A DNA stretch of 64,000 nt. Origin: G963708325 sp963708325. GTDB taxonomy: Bacteria; Actinomycetota; Thermoleophilia; Solirubrobacterales; 70-9. The translations under genes and the position numbers were made by a program. The DNA is taken from positions 2,232,001 to 2,296,000 of the forward strand of contig OY970203.1 in assembly GCA_963708325.1 (NCBI GenBank), given 5' to 3'. Positions 23,429 to 31,087 of this stretch are shown in pieces (positions within the stretch are counted from its first letter, which is position 1; every line of letters starts with the position of its first letter). A model generated the notes under the pieces. The model was not told the origin of the DNA, made no database searches, and saw only the letters and a list, made by a program, of their open reading frames with translations.

Positions 23429-24373
23429 TCAGTCGGCGACCAGAACGGACGAGTAGGCGGCCAGCACCCGCTCCGCCATCCGTGCCGCCGAGAACGCCTG
23501 AGCCCGCGACGTCCCGTCGACGCGGGGGTCGCTCGACGCCAGGTGGCGGCGCGCGAGCTCCGCCCACCGCCCGGCATCGAACGGCGCCACAAGGCAGCCG
23601 TCGAGGCCGCGCACGGCCGCGGGGGCGATCCCGACCGGTGTGGAGAGCACCGGGACCGCGCAGGACAGCGCCTCGACCACCGGCAGCCCGAACCCCTCCG
23701 TGTCGGAAGTGACCAGCACGGCGCCGGCGGCGTTCACCCAGTGCGGCATCTCGTCCGGGTCGACCGCGCCGGCGACGAGCAGCTCGGCGTCGGCGAGGCG
23801 AGCGACCTCGGCGGCCCGGTCGTGCCGTTTGGCCGGCCGCTCCGGATCGGAGGGGAAGAGCAGGTAGCGCCCTTCCGGATCGAGCCCGAGCCGGCTGCGC
23901 GCCTCGGCGCGGGAAAGCGGCCGGAAGCGGGCCAGGTCGGCGCCGCAGGGGAGCACGGCGGCGGCCCCCGGGACCCGTGGCAGGCCCGGGCGGCCCCCGC
24001 TCTCGTCGAACAGCGACAGCGAGACGGCGGCGGCGATGTCCGCGCGCCGGGCAAGGCGCCGCGACAGGGGTGCGACGGCGCGGTGGCGGACGTCCGTGCC
24101 GTGGAACGTGACCGCGAGCGGGCGGGCGCCGGCGAGGGCGGCGCACCATCCGGCGAGCCCGTAGTGGGCGTGCACGACATCGAACGTGCGCCCGCGCAGC
24201 AGCCGCCTGATCGCGCGGACGGCCCGCGGGTAGCCGCGCCGGCCCGGCCGCCACTCGTAGACCTCGACCTCGGCCCCGGCGGCCCGCATCGCGTCCACCT
24301 GGTCGCGCACGAAGCGGCCGCGATGCGGCGCCTGCGGCGCCGGCGCCATGTTGCTGACGACGAGAACCCGCAC
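23429..24373 (-). CDS. GT4-type glycosyltransferase
   Basis: A 314-residue retaining glycosyltransferase of the GT-B fold. It begins VRVLVVSNMAPAPQAPHRGRFV, the usual first strand and loop; FDVVHAHYGL and VTFHGTD are typical N-domain motifs, and the C-domain has LVTSDTEGFGLPVVEALSCAVPVL, the E-x7-E-like donor-phosphate motif. GTG 24373 is chosen because it lies 8 nt after a TACGCT -10-like hexamer; in-frame codons up to 24484 would add only low-complexity sequence. Substrates are unknown. It is the first gene of the run leading into the coiled-coil cluster. Confidence 0.85.
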   Translation of the reverse strand: MRVLVVSNMAPAPQAPHRGRFVRDQVDAMRAAGAEVEVYEWRPGRRGYPRAVRAIRRLLRGRTFDVVHAHYGLAGWCAALAGARPLAVTFHGTDVRHRAVAPLSRRLARRADIAAAVSLSLFDESGGRPGLPRVPGAAAVLPCGADLARFRPLSRAEARSRLGLDPEGRYLLFPSDPERPAKRHDRAAEVARLADAELLVAGAVDPDEMPHWVNAAGAVLVTSDTEGFGLPVVEALSCAVPVLSTPVGIAPAAVRGLDGCLVAPFDAGRWAELARRHLASSDPRVDGTSRAQAFSAARMAERVLAAYSSVLVAD

Positions 24374-24381
24374 GAGCGCGC

Positions 24382-24387
24382 AGCGTA
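24382..24387 (-). promoter_or_regulatory. -10 element of the GT4/coiled-coil operon
   Basis: TACGCT on the minus strand ends 8 nt before the GTG at 24373. Confidence 0.4.
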
Positions 24388-24406
24388 GAGCCCCGGCCAC
24401 GCGAAA

Positions 24407-24429
24407 TCGGCGCGGGCTCGCCGCGCCGA
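24407..24429. other. GC-rich hairpin between divergent genes
   Basis: A perfect 9-bp stem (TCGGCGCGG and its complement) around a 5-base loop, with TTTT shortly after on the plus strand. No plus-strand gene ends before it, so it is probably not a terminator; it may be part of the pilin gene leader or an operator. Confidence 0.35.
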
Positions 24430-24527
24430 CGTTTTCGGCACCGCGGCGCCCCCGAGTCGGCACGCCACGGCCTTTTTCGGACACGCGGTTGCGTTCACGA
24501 TCGCGCCAATCGACCGAGGAGGACCAG

Positions 24528-24764
24528 ATGCACCAGCTGTTCGGCTACCTGCACGCCCGCGGCGTCGCTGCCTGGACGCGGCTACGGAGCTGCGAGCGCG
24601 GCCAGGGGACCGTGGAGTACGTCGGCCTCATCCTGCTCGTCTCCCTGCTGATGGTGGGGATGGTGGCCGCGATGAAGGGCTTCAACGGTCGCCAGGGGAC
24701 CGAGCTGGCGGAGGTGATCGTGGCCAAGATCAAGTCGGCGGTGAACAAGGTCACGTTCCGCTAG
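24528..24764 (+). CDS. Flp-type pilin-like small membrane protein
   Basis: A 78-residue protein with the class III prepilin pattern: basic N-terminal arm, then R-G-Q-G-T-V-E-Y-V-G-L (24-34) with the conserved glutamate E30, leading directly into a hydrophobic helix (LILLVSLLMVGMVAAM). In Flp/Tad systems a peptidase cleaves before such a segment and the glutamate guides assembly. A 23-residue leader is longer than in classic Flp. It has an excellent ribosome-binding site (GAGGAGGA, 5 bases before the ATG). No tad or rcp assembly genes are nearby, so it is an orphan whose machinery must be elsewhere. Confidence 0.75.
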   Translation: MHQLFGYLHARGVAAWTRLRSCERGQGTVEYVGLILLVSLLMVGMVAAMKGFNGRQGTELAEVIVAKIKSAVNKVTFR

Positions 24765-24883
24765 CGCGAGGCGGGGACGGCTTGCCGCGGCCGGGTTGGA
24801 CGGGCCCGTGTCGCGGCGGCAGCCGCCCGCGGCGGCCCCGCGTCCGGTGGGCGCGGGGGCATGGCGGGCGGGTGCGGAGAGCG

Positions 24884-24911
24884 AGCGCCGGGCGCTGCAG
24901 CGCCCGGCGCT
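24884..24911. repeat. 28-bp perfect palindrome between the pilin gene and rph
   Basis: A 12-bp perfect stem around TGCA, all G/C apart from the centre and tips. It stands 120 bases after the pilin stop and ends 21 bases before the rph start. It may be the terminator of the pilin gene (GCTTCT follows) or an RNA structure in the rph leader. Confidence 0.55.
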
Positions 24912-24932
24912 GCTTCTGGCAGACTCAGCGCG

Positions 24933-25670
24933 ATGGCGGCGAGCCGCAGTCACGATCGCGCTCCGGCCGATCTGCGCCCCGTGCGGATCGAGCCCGGGTT
25001 CGTGCGAACGGCGGACGGGTCGGCGCTGATCTCCCTGGGAGAGACCCGGGTGATCTGCACGGCGTCGATCAGCGATGCGGTGCCGCGCTGGCTGGAGGGC
25101 GCGGGCCGGGGCTGGGTGACCGCCGAGTACGCGATGCTGCCCGCCTCGACCGGGGAGCGCAAGCAGCGCGACGTGGCGCGGGGGCGGCCGGACGGGCGCG
25201 GCGTCGAGATCCAGCGCCTGATCGGCCGGTCGCTGCGCGGGGTCGTCAACCTCGAGGCCCTCGGCGAGCGCAGCGTCTGGGTGGACTGCGACGTGCTCCA
25301 GGCGGACGGCGGCACCCGCTGCGCGGCGATCTGCGGCGGCTACGTGGCGCTCCAGCTCGCGCTCGCGCAGCTCGTCGCCGCCGGGGAGATCGAGCGCCTG
25401 CCCCTGGACGAGTCGGTGGCGGCGGTCAGCGTCGGGGTCGTCGACGGCCGCGCGCTGTGCGACCTCGACTACTCCGAGGACTCCACCGCCGAGGTGGACG
25501 CCAACGTCGTGATGACCGGGGGCGGCGGCCTGGTCGAGGTGCAGGCGACCGCGGAGCGCACCCCGCTGGACCGGGCCTCCCTGGACGAGCTGCTCGCGCT
25601 CGCCGAGGGCGGCATCGAGCAGCTGCGCCGGGCGCAGGCCGAGGCGGTCGGCGACCTGCCGGGATCATGA
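24933..25670 (+). CDS. rph: Ribonuclease PH
   Basis: A 245-residue phosphate-dependent 3' exoribonuclease that trims tRNA precursors. Family marks: RPVRIEPGFVRTADGSALI at the N-terminus, GWVTAEYAMLPASTGERKQRD, GRGVEIQRLIGRSLRGVV with the conserved phosphate-binding arginines, and VDCDVLQADGGTRCAAI. The ATG at 24933 gives the normal start. The final codons and stop (GGATCATGA) lie within the dispersed repeat that bridges to rdgB. It is in a transcript with rdgB and a cation efflux gene; rph-rdgB is a common pairing. Confidence 0.95.
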   Translation: MAASRSHDRAPADLRPVRIEPGFVRTADGSALISLGETRVICTASISDAVPRWLEGAGRGWVTAEYAMLPASTGERKQRDVARGRPDGRGVEIQRLIGRSLRGVVNLEALGERSVWVDCDVLQADGGTRCAAICGGYVALQLALAQLVAAGEIERLPLDESVAAVSVGVVDGRALCDLDYSEDSTAEVDANVVMTGGGGLVEVQATAERTPLDRASLDELLALAEGGIEQLRRAQAEAVGDLPGS

Positions 25671-25713
25671 CCCCAACCTGCCAGACGCCTCACGCTGCGC
25701 GTTCGGCGCCAAA
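25662..25713 (+). repeat. Dispersed intergenic repeat, copy B
   Basis: It runs from the last Gly-Ser codons and stop of rph to the base before the rdgB TTG start. Modules are GGATCATGACCCC, ACCTGCCAGACGCCT, CACGCTGCGCG and TTCGGCGCCAA. Copy C near 51.3 kb has the same order in the same orientation relative to transcription, including the stop codon. Confidence 0.75.
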
Positions 25714-26304
25714 TTGAATGGGGGGCGGCTCGTGGTCGCGACGCGAAACGAGCACAAGCTGCGCGAGCTGGGCGAGGTGTTGACGGGGTTCGAGCTGGTG
25801 CCGCTGCCGGCCGGCGTCGAGCTGCCGCCCGAGACCGGCGCGACCTTCGCCGAGAACGCCCGCGCCAAGGCGCGCGCGGCGCACGCCGCCACCGGCGAGC
25901 CCGCGATCGCCGACGACTCCGGCATCGAGGCGGCGAGTCTGGGCGGCCGGCCGGGGGTGAGGTCGGCCCGCTACGCCGGCGAGGGGGCGAGCGACGAACA
26001 GAATCTGCGGCTGCTGCTGCGCGAGGTGGGGGCCCACGACGACCGCCGCGTCGCCTACGTCTGCGCGCTGGCCTACGTCGACGACTCGGGTGAGAGCCTT
26101 TACGAGGGGCGCTGCGCCGGCACCCTGGCCGAGCGCCCCCGCGGGAGGGGCGGCTTCGGCTACGACCCCGCTTTCGTCCCAGCCGCGACCGGTGACAGCC
26201 GCACGATGGCCGAGCTCAGCGCGGATGAGAAGAACGCGATCAGCCACCGCGGCGCCGCGGCCCGGGCGCTCGGTGCGGACCTCGGCGAGCGGGGGGCGGT
26301 TTGA
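25714..26304 (+). CDS. rdgB: XTP/dITP diphosphatase (RdgB/Ham1 family)
   Basis: A 196-residue nucleotide house-cleaning enzyme that hydrolyses dITP, XTP and ITP to monophosphates. Diagnostic motifs are VVATRNEHKLRELGEVL at the start, TFAENARAKARAA, AIADDSGIEAASLGGRPGVRSARYAG and GRGGFGYDPAFVP, then AELSADEKNAISHRG. The TTG at 25714 is the first usable start, directly after the repeat; a GTG at 25732 would cut off the first strand. Its stop overlaps the next gene's TTG (TTGA). Confidence 0.95.
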   Translation: MNGGRLVVATRNEHKLRELGEVLTGFELVPLPAGVELPPETGATFAENARAKARAAHAATGEPAIADDSGIEAASLGGRPGVRSARYAGEGASDEQNLRLLLREVGAHDDRRVAYVCALAYVDDSGESLYEGRCAGTLAERPRGRGGFGYDPAFVPAATGDSRTMAELSADEKNAISHRGAAARALGADLGERGAV

Positions 26305-27251
26305 CCGGCACGGCGCCCGCGGGCAGCGTGGGCAACGACGCGGTGGTGGCGGCGAAGTCGCGCGCGGCGGCGCTGTCGGTCGCCTCCAACAGCCTCCTGA
26401 TCGCGCTGAAGATCGCGGCCGGCGCGATCACCGGCTCGATCGCGATCATCACCGAGGCGCTGCACTCCTCGATCGACCTCGTCGCCTCGTTCGTCGCCCT
26501 GGTGTCGGTGCGCAAGGCCGGCGAACCCGCCGACGCCGAGCATCCCTACGGCCACGAGAAGGTGGAGAGCCTGGCGGCGGCGATCGAGGGCATGCTGATC
26601 CTGATCGGGGCCGGCCTGATCGTCTACGAGGCGACCCGCCGGCTCGTCACCGGCGCCGAGGTCGACAACGTCGGCGTGGGGATCGCGGTCGTCGCCGTCT
26701 CCAGCGTCGCGAACGCGATCGTCTCCACCTACCTGTCGCGCCGCGCCCGCACCTTCGAGTCGCCGGCGCTCGCCGGCGACGCGGCCCATCTGCGCGCCGA
26801 CGCGCTCACCTCTCTCGGTGTGATCCTCGGCCTCGGCCTCGTGGCGGTGACCGGCGATCCCGCCTTCGACCCGATCGCCGCCCTCGCGGTGGCGGCGGTG
26901 ATCGTCTACGCGGGCATCCGCATCCTCAGCGGATCGTCCCGTGCCCTGGTGGACGAGGCGCCGCCGGTCGAGGAGATGGACCGGATCGAGGCGGCGATCG
27001 CGCGGGCCCGACCGCCGGAGGTCGTCGGCTACCACAAGCTTCGCGCCCGGCGGGCCGGCCGCCGCCGCTACATCGACATGCACGTCCAGTTTCGCTCCGG
27101 CACGACTCTGGAGCGGGCCCACGCCCTCGCTCACTCGCTGCGCGACGCGATCGAGGCGGAGATCCCGGGGGCGGAGGTGCTGATCCACGTCGAGCCCGAG
27201 GCCTCCCGGGTCGACCCCGACGAGGCGCGGCTGCCGTTCCGGGCCGGCTGA
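26301..27251 (+). CDS. Cation diffusion facilitator (CDF) metal transporter
   Basis: A 316-residue CDF-family exporter of divalent metal ions in exchange for protons. There are about six membrane segments in the first 200 residues; metal-site motifs ALHSSIDL (H-x3-D) and GDAAHLRADALTS (H-x3-D) fall in the second and fifth of them, and HPYGHEKVE follows the second. A cytoplasmic ferredoxin-like C-domain (about 210-300) includes VLIHVEPE. This looks closest to the FieF/YiiP group (Zn or Fe). It starts with TTG overlapping the rdgB stop, so it is co-translated with rdgB. Confidence 0.9.
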   Translation: MTGTAPAGSVGNDAVVAAKSRAAALSVASNSLLIALKIAAGAITGSIAIITEALHSSIDLVASFVALVSVRKAGEPADAEHPYGHEKVESLAAAIEGMLILIGAGLIVYEATRRLVTGAEVDNVGVGIAVVAVSSVANAIVSTYLSRRARTFESPALAGDAAHLRADALTSLGVILGLGLVAVTGDPAFDPIAALAVAAVIVYAGIRILSGSSRALVDEAPPVEEMDRIEAAIARARPPEVVGYHKLRARRAGRRRYIDMHVQFRSGTTLERAHALAHSLRDAIEAEIPGAEVLIHVEPEASRVDPDEARLPFRAG

Positions 27252-27258
27252 CCCTTCG

Positions 27259-27399
27259 TCAAGTCAGGTTGACCGCGGCCGACAGGCCGACCGCGCCGAC
27301 GACGATGCTGTAGCCGGTGTAGCCGCTCACCGCCAGCAGCACCACCGAGATGGCGCAGACAGCCACGATCGTCAGCCAGGAGGCGCGTCCTACGGACAC
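27259..27399 (-). CDS. Small two-helix membrane protein
   Basis: A 46-residue protein (GTG start at 27399, TGA ending at 27259) reading MSVGRASWLTIVAVCAISV followed by VLLAVSGYTGYSIVV and a short tail. It has two hydrophobic segments around a G-Y-T-G-Y turn. It fills the gap between two plus-strand genes and is convergent with the CDF gene. No family is recognised; the clean start, high hydrophobicity and lack of any other use of this stretch support it as a gene. Confidence 0.55.
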   Translation of the reverse strand: MSVGRASWLTIVAVCAISVVLLAVSGYTGYSIVVGAVGLSAAVNLT

Positions 27400-27415
27400 G
27401 TAGGTATTTTCGCCT

Positions 27416-27790
27416 GTGATGGATCGCAATGCACATTCGGCCGGCTCCGAGGCCGCCGCCCGGGCGCTCGACTACCTGCGCGAGATCTCACCCGACCTGC
27501 GCGGCGCCGCGATCCTGGATGCCGAGGGCGCAGCCCTCGCCGCCACCGGCGATCCCGAGCGGTGGGCGGAGGCGGGACGAGGGTTGCTCGCGGCCGCGGA
27601 CCGGGCCGCGGCGAGCGACGGGCACGAGCGTGCCGAGCGCATCCACGTCGCCACCGAGGACGGAGAGGCATTCGCGCTGCGCGAGGGAGGCCTCGCCGCG
27701 GTGGCGGCGACGGAGCGATTCGCGCTGGCATCGCTGACGCTGTTCGACATGCGCGCCATCCTGCGCGATCTGGAGCGGGAGGGGGCGTGA
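27416..27790 (+). CDS. Roadblock/LC7-like small regulatory protein (tentative)
   Basis: A 124-residue protein starting GTG (27416) or the adjacent ATG (27419). The pattern SPDLRGAAILDAEGAALAATG, then AERIHVATEDGEAFALREGGLAAVAAT, fits the beta-strand/hairpin core of roadblock/LC7 proteins that modulate small GTPases, but similarity is judged by eye. It is first in a four-gene chain in which each start overlaps the previous stop by 4 bases (with the 71-residue gene, tldD and tldE). Confidence 0.5.
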   Translation: MMDRNAHSAGSEAAARALDYLREISPDLRGAAILDAEGAALAATGDPERWAEAGRGLLAAADRAAASDGHERAERIHVATEDGEAFALREGGLAAVAATERFALASLTLFDMRAILRDLEREGA

Positions 27791-28002
27791 CCCCTCCCAA
27801 GCCGCATCGGGTGATCTTCGACCGGGTCTCCGGATACGCGGACGAGGCCGCCGCGTTCATGCGCCGCCGCCGCGTCAGCCGCAAGCCGTTCGCCCGCGTC
27901 TACTACTCGGGCGGCGCTGCGGCGTCGCACCCATCCAGCACCGAGACGGGGCGCGAGCTGTTCCTCGCGGCGGCGCGAGTGATCGACGCAGGCGGCAGTT
28001 GA
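27787..28002 (+). CDS. Small basic protein upstream of tldD
   Basis: A 71-residue protein of unknown function starting at GTG 27787 (GTGA overlap). It reads RVIFDRVSGYADEAAAFMRRRRVSRKP, then FARVYYSGGAAASHPSS, and ends in a helical tail. It has no signal peptide or membrane segment. The tight coupling to tldD/tldE invites the idea that it is a partner or even a substrate of that peptidase; this is not shown by the sequence. Confidence 0.55.
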   Translation: MTPPKPHRVIFDRVSGYADEAAAFMRRRRVSRKPFARVYYSGGAAASHPSSTETGRELFLAAARVIDAGGS

Positions 28003-29390
28003 CCGTCCCCCTGCTCGAGCCCGATCTGGCGACCCGTGCCCTGGAGCGGGCGCTGGCGCGCGGCGGGGACTTCGCCGAGATCTTCGCCGAGCGCCGCACG
28101 GGGTTCGGGCTCTCGCTCGAGGAGTCGCGGGTGGAGCGGGTGCAGCGCGGCAGCCAGGCCGGCGCCGGGATCCGGGTGGTCTCGGGCGAGACGACCTACT
28201 TCGCCCACACCGACGGCCTCGGCGAGGAAGAGCTGATGAAGGCGGCCGAGGCCGCGGCGGCGGCGCTGCGCGGCGGCCGCACGGCACCGCGCCCCCTGGG
28301 GGCGGCGACAGCCGCCGCAGGTCAGCGGGTGTCCGTCCCTCCCGAGGACGTCGTGTCGGCCCGCAAGGCGGAGTTGCTGCACGAGGCCGACGAGCGCGCC
28401 CGGTCGGCCGGAGCGGAGGTCCGCCAGGTCACGGCGGCGCTCAGTGAGGGACGCCAGCGCGTTGCGGTCGCCAACTCCGAGGGCCTGCACGCCGCCGACG
28501 ACCGCACCCGCGTGCGGCTGTCCGTGCAGGTGGTGGTGGCCCGCGACGGCACGGTGGAGACGGGCCACGAGACGCTCGGTCGCCACGCCGGCTTCGAGCT
28601 TCTCGACGACGATCCCGCCCGCGTCGCCGCCGAGGCCGCGCAGAAGGCGCTGACCCTGCTCGACGCGGCGCCCGCCCCGGCGGGCACGATGCCGGTGGTG
28701 GTCGGCGGCGGGTTCGGCGGCGTGCTCTTCCACGAGATGACCGGTCACGGGCTGGAGGCCGATCACGTCCAGAAGGGTGCCAGCGTCTACGCGGGCCGGA
28801 TCGGCGAGACGGTCGCCGCGCCGTTGCTGACGGCCTACGACGACGGCAGCCTGGCGGGAGAGTGGGGGACCAACGGGATCGACGACGAGGGTGCCGCCAC
28901 CCGCCGTACGGCGGTGATCGAGGAGGGCCGGCTCAGCTCGTACCTGTACGACCGGCTGAGAGCGCGCCGCGACGGGGTCGAGTCGACCGGCAACGGCCGC
29001 CGCGAGAGCTTCCGCCACCTGCCGATCCCGCGGATGACAAACACCTTCATCGCCCCCGGCGACGCCGATCCCGAGGCGATCATCGCCGAGGTCGAGCGCG
29101 GCTTCTACGCCGTCTCGTTCGCCGGCGGCCAGGTGGAGCCGGCGACCGGCGACTTCGTCTTCGGCGTCTCGGAGGGCTATCTGATCGAGGGCGGGAAGGT
29201 GACCCGCCCCTGCCGCGGCGCCACCCTGATCGGCAACGGACTCGAGGCGCTGCGACAGATCGACGCCGTCGGCTCCGACTTCGACGTCAAGACCGGCTTC
29301 TGCGGCAAGGCGGGGCAGCGCGTCCCGGTCGGCACGGGCCAGGGGCACGTCCGGATCCGCAGCCTCACCGTCGGCGGGACGGCCCTGTGA
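27999..29390 (+). CDS. tldD: TldD family metallopeptidase
   Basis: A 463-residue catalytic subunit of the TldD/TldE heterodimer, which degrades or matures small unfolded or modified peptides. The metal motif is H245-E246-M-T-G-H250 in LFHEMTGHGLEADHV (H-E-x3-H), followed by GRIGETVAAPLLTAYDDG and the C-terminal GHVRIRSLTVGG. The N-terminal ALARGGDFAEIFAERRTGF is standard. Start is TTG at 27999, overlapping the previous stop; its own stop overlaps the tldE GTG. Confidence 0.9.
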   Translation: MTVPLLEPDLATRALERALARGGDFAEIFAERRTGFGLSLEESRVERVQRGSQAGAGIRVVSGETTYFAHTDGLGEEELMKAAEAAAAALRGGRTAPRPLGAATAAAGQRVSVPPEDVVSARKAELLHEADERARSAGAEVRQVTAALSEGRQRVAVANSEGLHAADDRTRVRLSVQVVVARDGTVETGHETLGRHAGFELLDDDPARVAAEAAQKALTLLDAAPAPAGTMPVVVGGGFGGVLFHEMTGHGLEADHVQKGASVYAGRIGETVAAPLLTAYDDGSLAGEWGTNGIDDEGAATRRTAVIEEGRLSSYLYDRLRARRDGVESTGNGRRESFRHLPIPRMTNTFIAPGDADPEAIIAEVERGFYAVSFAGGQVEPATGDFVFGVSEGYLIEGGKVTRPCRGATLIGNGLEALRQIDAVGSDFDVKTGFCGKAGQRVPVGTGQGHVRIRSLTVGGTAL

Positions 29391-30751
29391 GCGTGGCACG
29401 GGCGCTCGAGGAAGTCGTCGCGGCAGCGGTCGACGCGGCGCTGGCGGAGGGAGCCGCCGATGCCGAGGCCTACGCCGAGGACTCGGGCGGAACCGAGGTA
29501 CGCGTCTACGAGGGCGAGGTCGAGAGCCTCTCGGACTCGGCCGAGCGCGGGATCGGGGTGCGGGCCTGGATCGACGGCCGCGCGGGCTACGCCTACGGGA
29601 CCGACCTCGCCGCTGCCGGGATCGAGGCGGTTGCCGCGGCCGCCGCCGACGCCGCTTCGGTCAGCGACCGCGACGAGCATGCCGGGGCCCCGGCGGCCGC
29701 CGGGGCGGCGCCGCCGATCGAGGGGATCAGCGATCCCCGCCTCGGCGAGTGGACGACCGAGCGCAAGGTGGAGCTTGCCGTCGCCGCCGAGCGCGCCGCC
29801 CGCGCCGCCGACCGGAGCGTGTCGGCGGTCGAGCAAACGGTCTACGCCGACAGCACCGACCGCGTCGCGATCGCCTCATCGGCCGGGATCGCCGCGGCCT
29901 ACGAGGCGACCTCGTGCTACGCCTACCTGCAGGCGATGGCGGGGGCGGGCGACGCTCTGCAGACCGGACTCGGCTTCGGCCTCGCGCGCACCCCCGAGGG
30001 GCTCGACCCCGAGGCGATCGGGCGCGAGGGGGGCGAGCGGGCGGCCTCGCTGGTCGGCGCAGCGCGCCCCGGGTCGCGGGTCTGCCCCGTGCTGCTCGAC
30101 GCGACCGTCGCGGCCAGCTTCATCGGCCTGATCGGCTCGACGCTCGCCGCCGACGCGGTGCAGCGCGGGCGCTCGCCGTTCGCCGGCAGGCTCGGCGCCG
30201 GGATCGCATCCGACGCTCTCGCCCTCGCCGACGACGGCACCGACCCCGAGGGGCTGGCGGCGGCCCCGGTCGACGCCGAGGGAGTGCCGCGGCGGCGCAC
30301 GCCCCTGATCGAGGCGGGGCGGTTGGACACCTACCTGCACGACTCCTACACCGCGCGCCGCGACGGCTCCGCCTCCACCGGCAACGCCTCGCGCGCCGCC
30401 TACCGGTCGCCGCCGTCGGTCTCGACGTCGAACCTGGTCGTCGGCGAGGGAACGCTCGACTTCGAGGGCCTCGCCCACGAGGCCGGCGAGGGCGTCTACG
30501 TCAGCGACGTCGTCGGGCTGCACTCGGGGGTCAACCCGGTGTCGGGGACCTTCTCGGTCGGCGCCTCCGGGCGGCTGATCTCGGGCGGCGAGCTCGCCGA
30601 GCCCGTCTCCGGCTTCACGATCGCCAGCGACCTGTCCTCGATGCTGCTCGCCGTGCGCGCCGCCGGTTCGCGCGGCCGCTGGGTGCCTTTCGGCGGCTCG
30701 GTCCGCACCCCGCCGCTGCTGATCGGCGAGATGACCGTCAGCGGCGAGTAG
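29387..30751 (+). CDS. tldE: TldE/PmbA family metallopeptidase partner
   Basis: A 454-residue TldE (PmbA) homologue, the non-catalytic half of the TldD/E protease. It begins VSVARALEEVVAAAVDAAL, then AEAYAEDSGGTEVRVYEGEVESLSDSAERGIGVR, the typical N-domain, and ends GLHSGVNPVSGTFSVGASGRLI then PFGGSVRTPPLLIGEMTVSG. It lacks the H-E-x3-H motif, as expected for the subunit. The GTG at 29387 overlaps the tldD stop (GTGA). An alanine/glutamate-rich composition follows the genome bias. Confidence 0.88.
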   Translation: MSVARALEEVVAAAVDAALAEGAADAEAYAEDSGGTEVRVYEGEVESLSDSAERGIGVRAWIDGRAGYAYGTDLAAAGIEAVAAAAADAASVSDRDEHAGAPAAAGAAPPIEGISDPRLGEWTTERKVELAVAAERAARAADRSVSAVEQTVYADSTDRVAIASSAGIAAAYEATSCYAYLQAMAGAGDALQTGLGFGLARTPEGLDPEAIGREGGERAASLVGAARPGSRVCPVLLDATVAASFIGLIGSTLAADAVQRGRSPFAGRLGAGIASDALALADDGTDPEGLAAAPVDAEGVPRRRTPLIEAGRLDTYLHDSYTARRDGSASTGNASRAAYRSPPSVSTSNLVVGEGTLDFEGLAHEAGEGVYVSDVVGLHSGVNPVSGTFSVGASGRLISGGELAEPVSGFTIASDLSSMLLAVRAAGSRGRWVPFGGSVRTPPLLIGEMTVSGE

Positions 30752-30754
30752 GGA

Positions 30755-30760
30755 TAGATT
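30755..30760 (+). promoter_or_regulatory. Possible -10 element of the HU gene
   Basis: TAGATT lies 39 nt before the HU GTG. Unlike the leaderless genes, the interval contains a ribosome-binding site (AAAGGA about 7 bases before the start). Confidence 0.35.
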
Positions 30761-30799
30761 CCCGCCGGTCACTGCCTATATAGAGCGAAAGGATCGAAC

Positions 30800-31078
30800 G
30801 TGACCAAGGCCGAGTTTCTCGACGTGCTCGCCCGCGACAGCAGGATCGGCTCGAAGAAGCATGCGGGGGAGGCTCTCGACGCGGTCCTCGACTCGGTCGC
30901 CGACGTGCTCAGCAGCGGCGGGGAGGTCAACCTCACGGGCTTCGGCAAGTTCCACGTCGCCGAGCGCGGACCGCGCCAGGGGGTCAACCCGCGCACCGGG
31001 GAGCGGATCACGATCCCCAGCGGCAGGGTGCCGCGGTTCTCGGCGGGGTCGGCGCTGAAGTCGACGGTCAAGGGGTAG
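30800..31078 (+). CDS. hup: HU-family DNA-binding protein
   Basis: A 92-residue nucleoid protein. It begins TKAEFLDVLARDSRIGSKKHAGEALDAVLDSV, then EVNLTGFGKFHVAERGPRQGVNPRTGERITIP, which is the beta-arm with the DNA-intercalating proline region, and ends in the helical FSAGSALKSTVKG. There is no Lys/Ala-rich C-terminal extension of the sort seen in mycobacterial HupB, so it is the short form. A GTG start with AAAGGA upstream is clear. The next gene, pyrF, starts 9 bases after its stop. Confidence 0.95.
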   Translation: MTKAEFLDVLARDSRIGSKKHAGEALDAVLDSVADVLSSGGEVNLTGFGKFHVAERGPRQGVNPRTGERITIPSGRVPRFSAGSALKSTVKG

Positions 31079-31087
31079 GTCGTCGCT

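Noticed and set aside
20523..23456. A 977-codon open frame, Ser/Arg-rich, antisense to the coiled-coil gene
   Set aside because: It is the complement of Glu/Arg/Ala codons at high GC, which gives Ser-rich frames without stops; no domain, start signal or compositional sense.
28862..29386. An in-frame extension upstream of tldE
   Set aside because: It is the shifted frame of tldD; the GTG at 29387 overlaps the tldD stop and gives the family's normal start.
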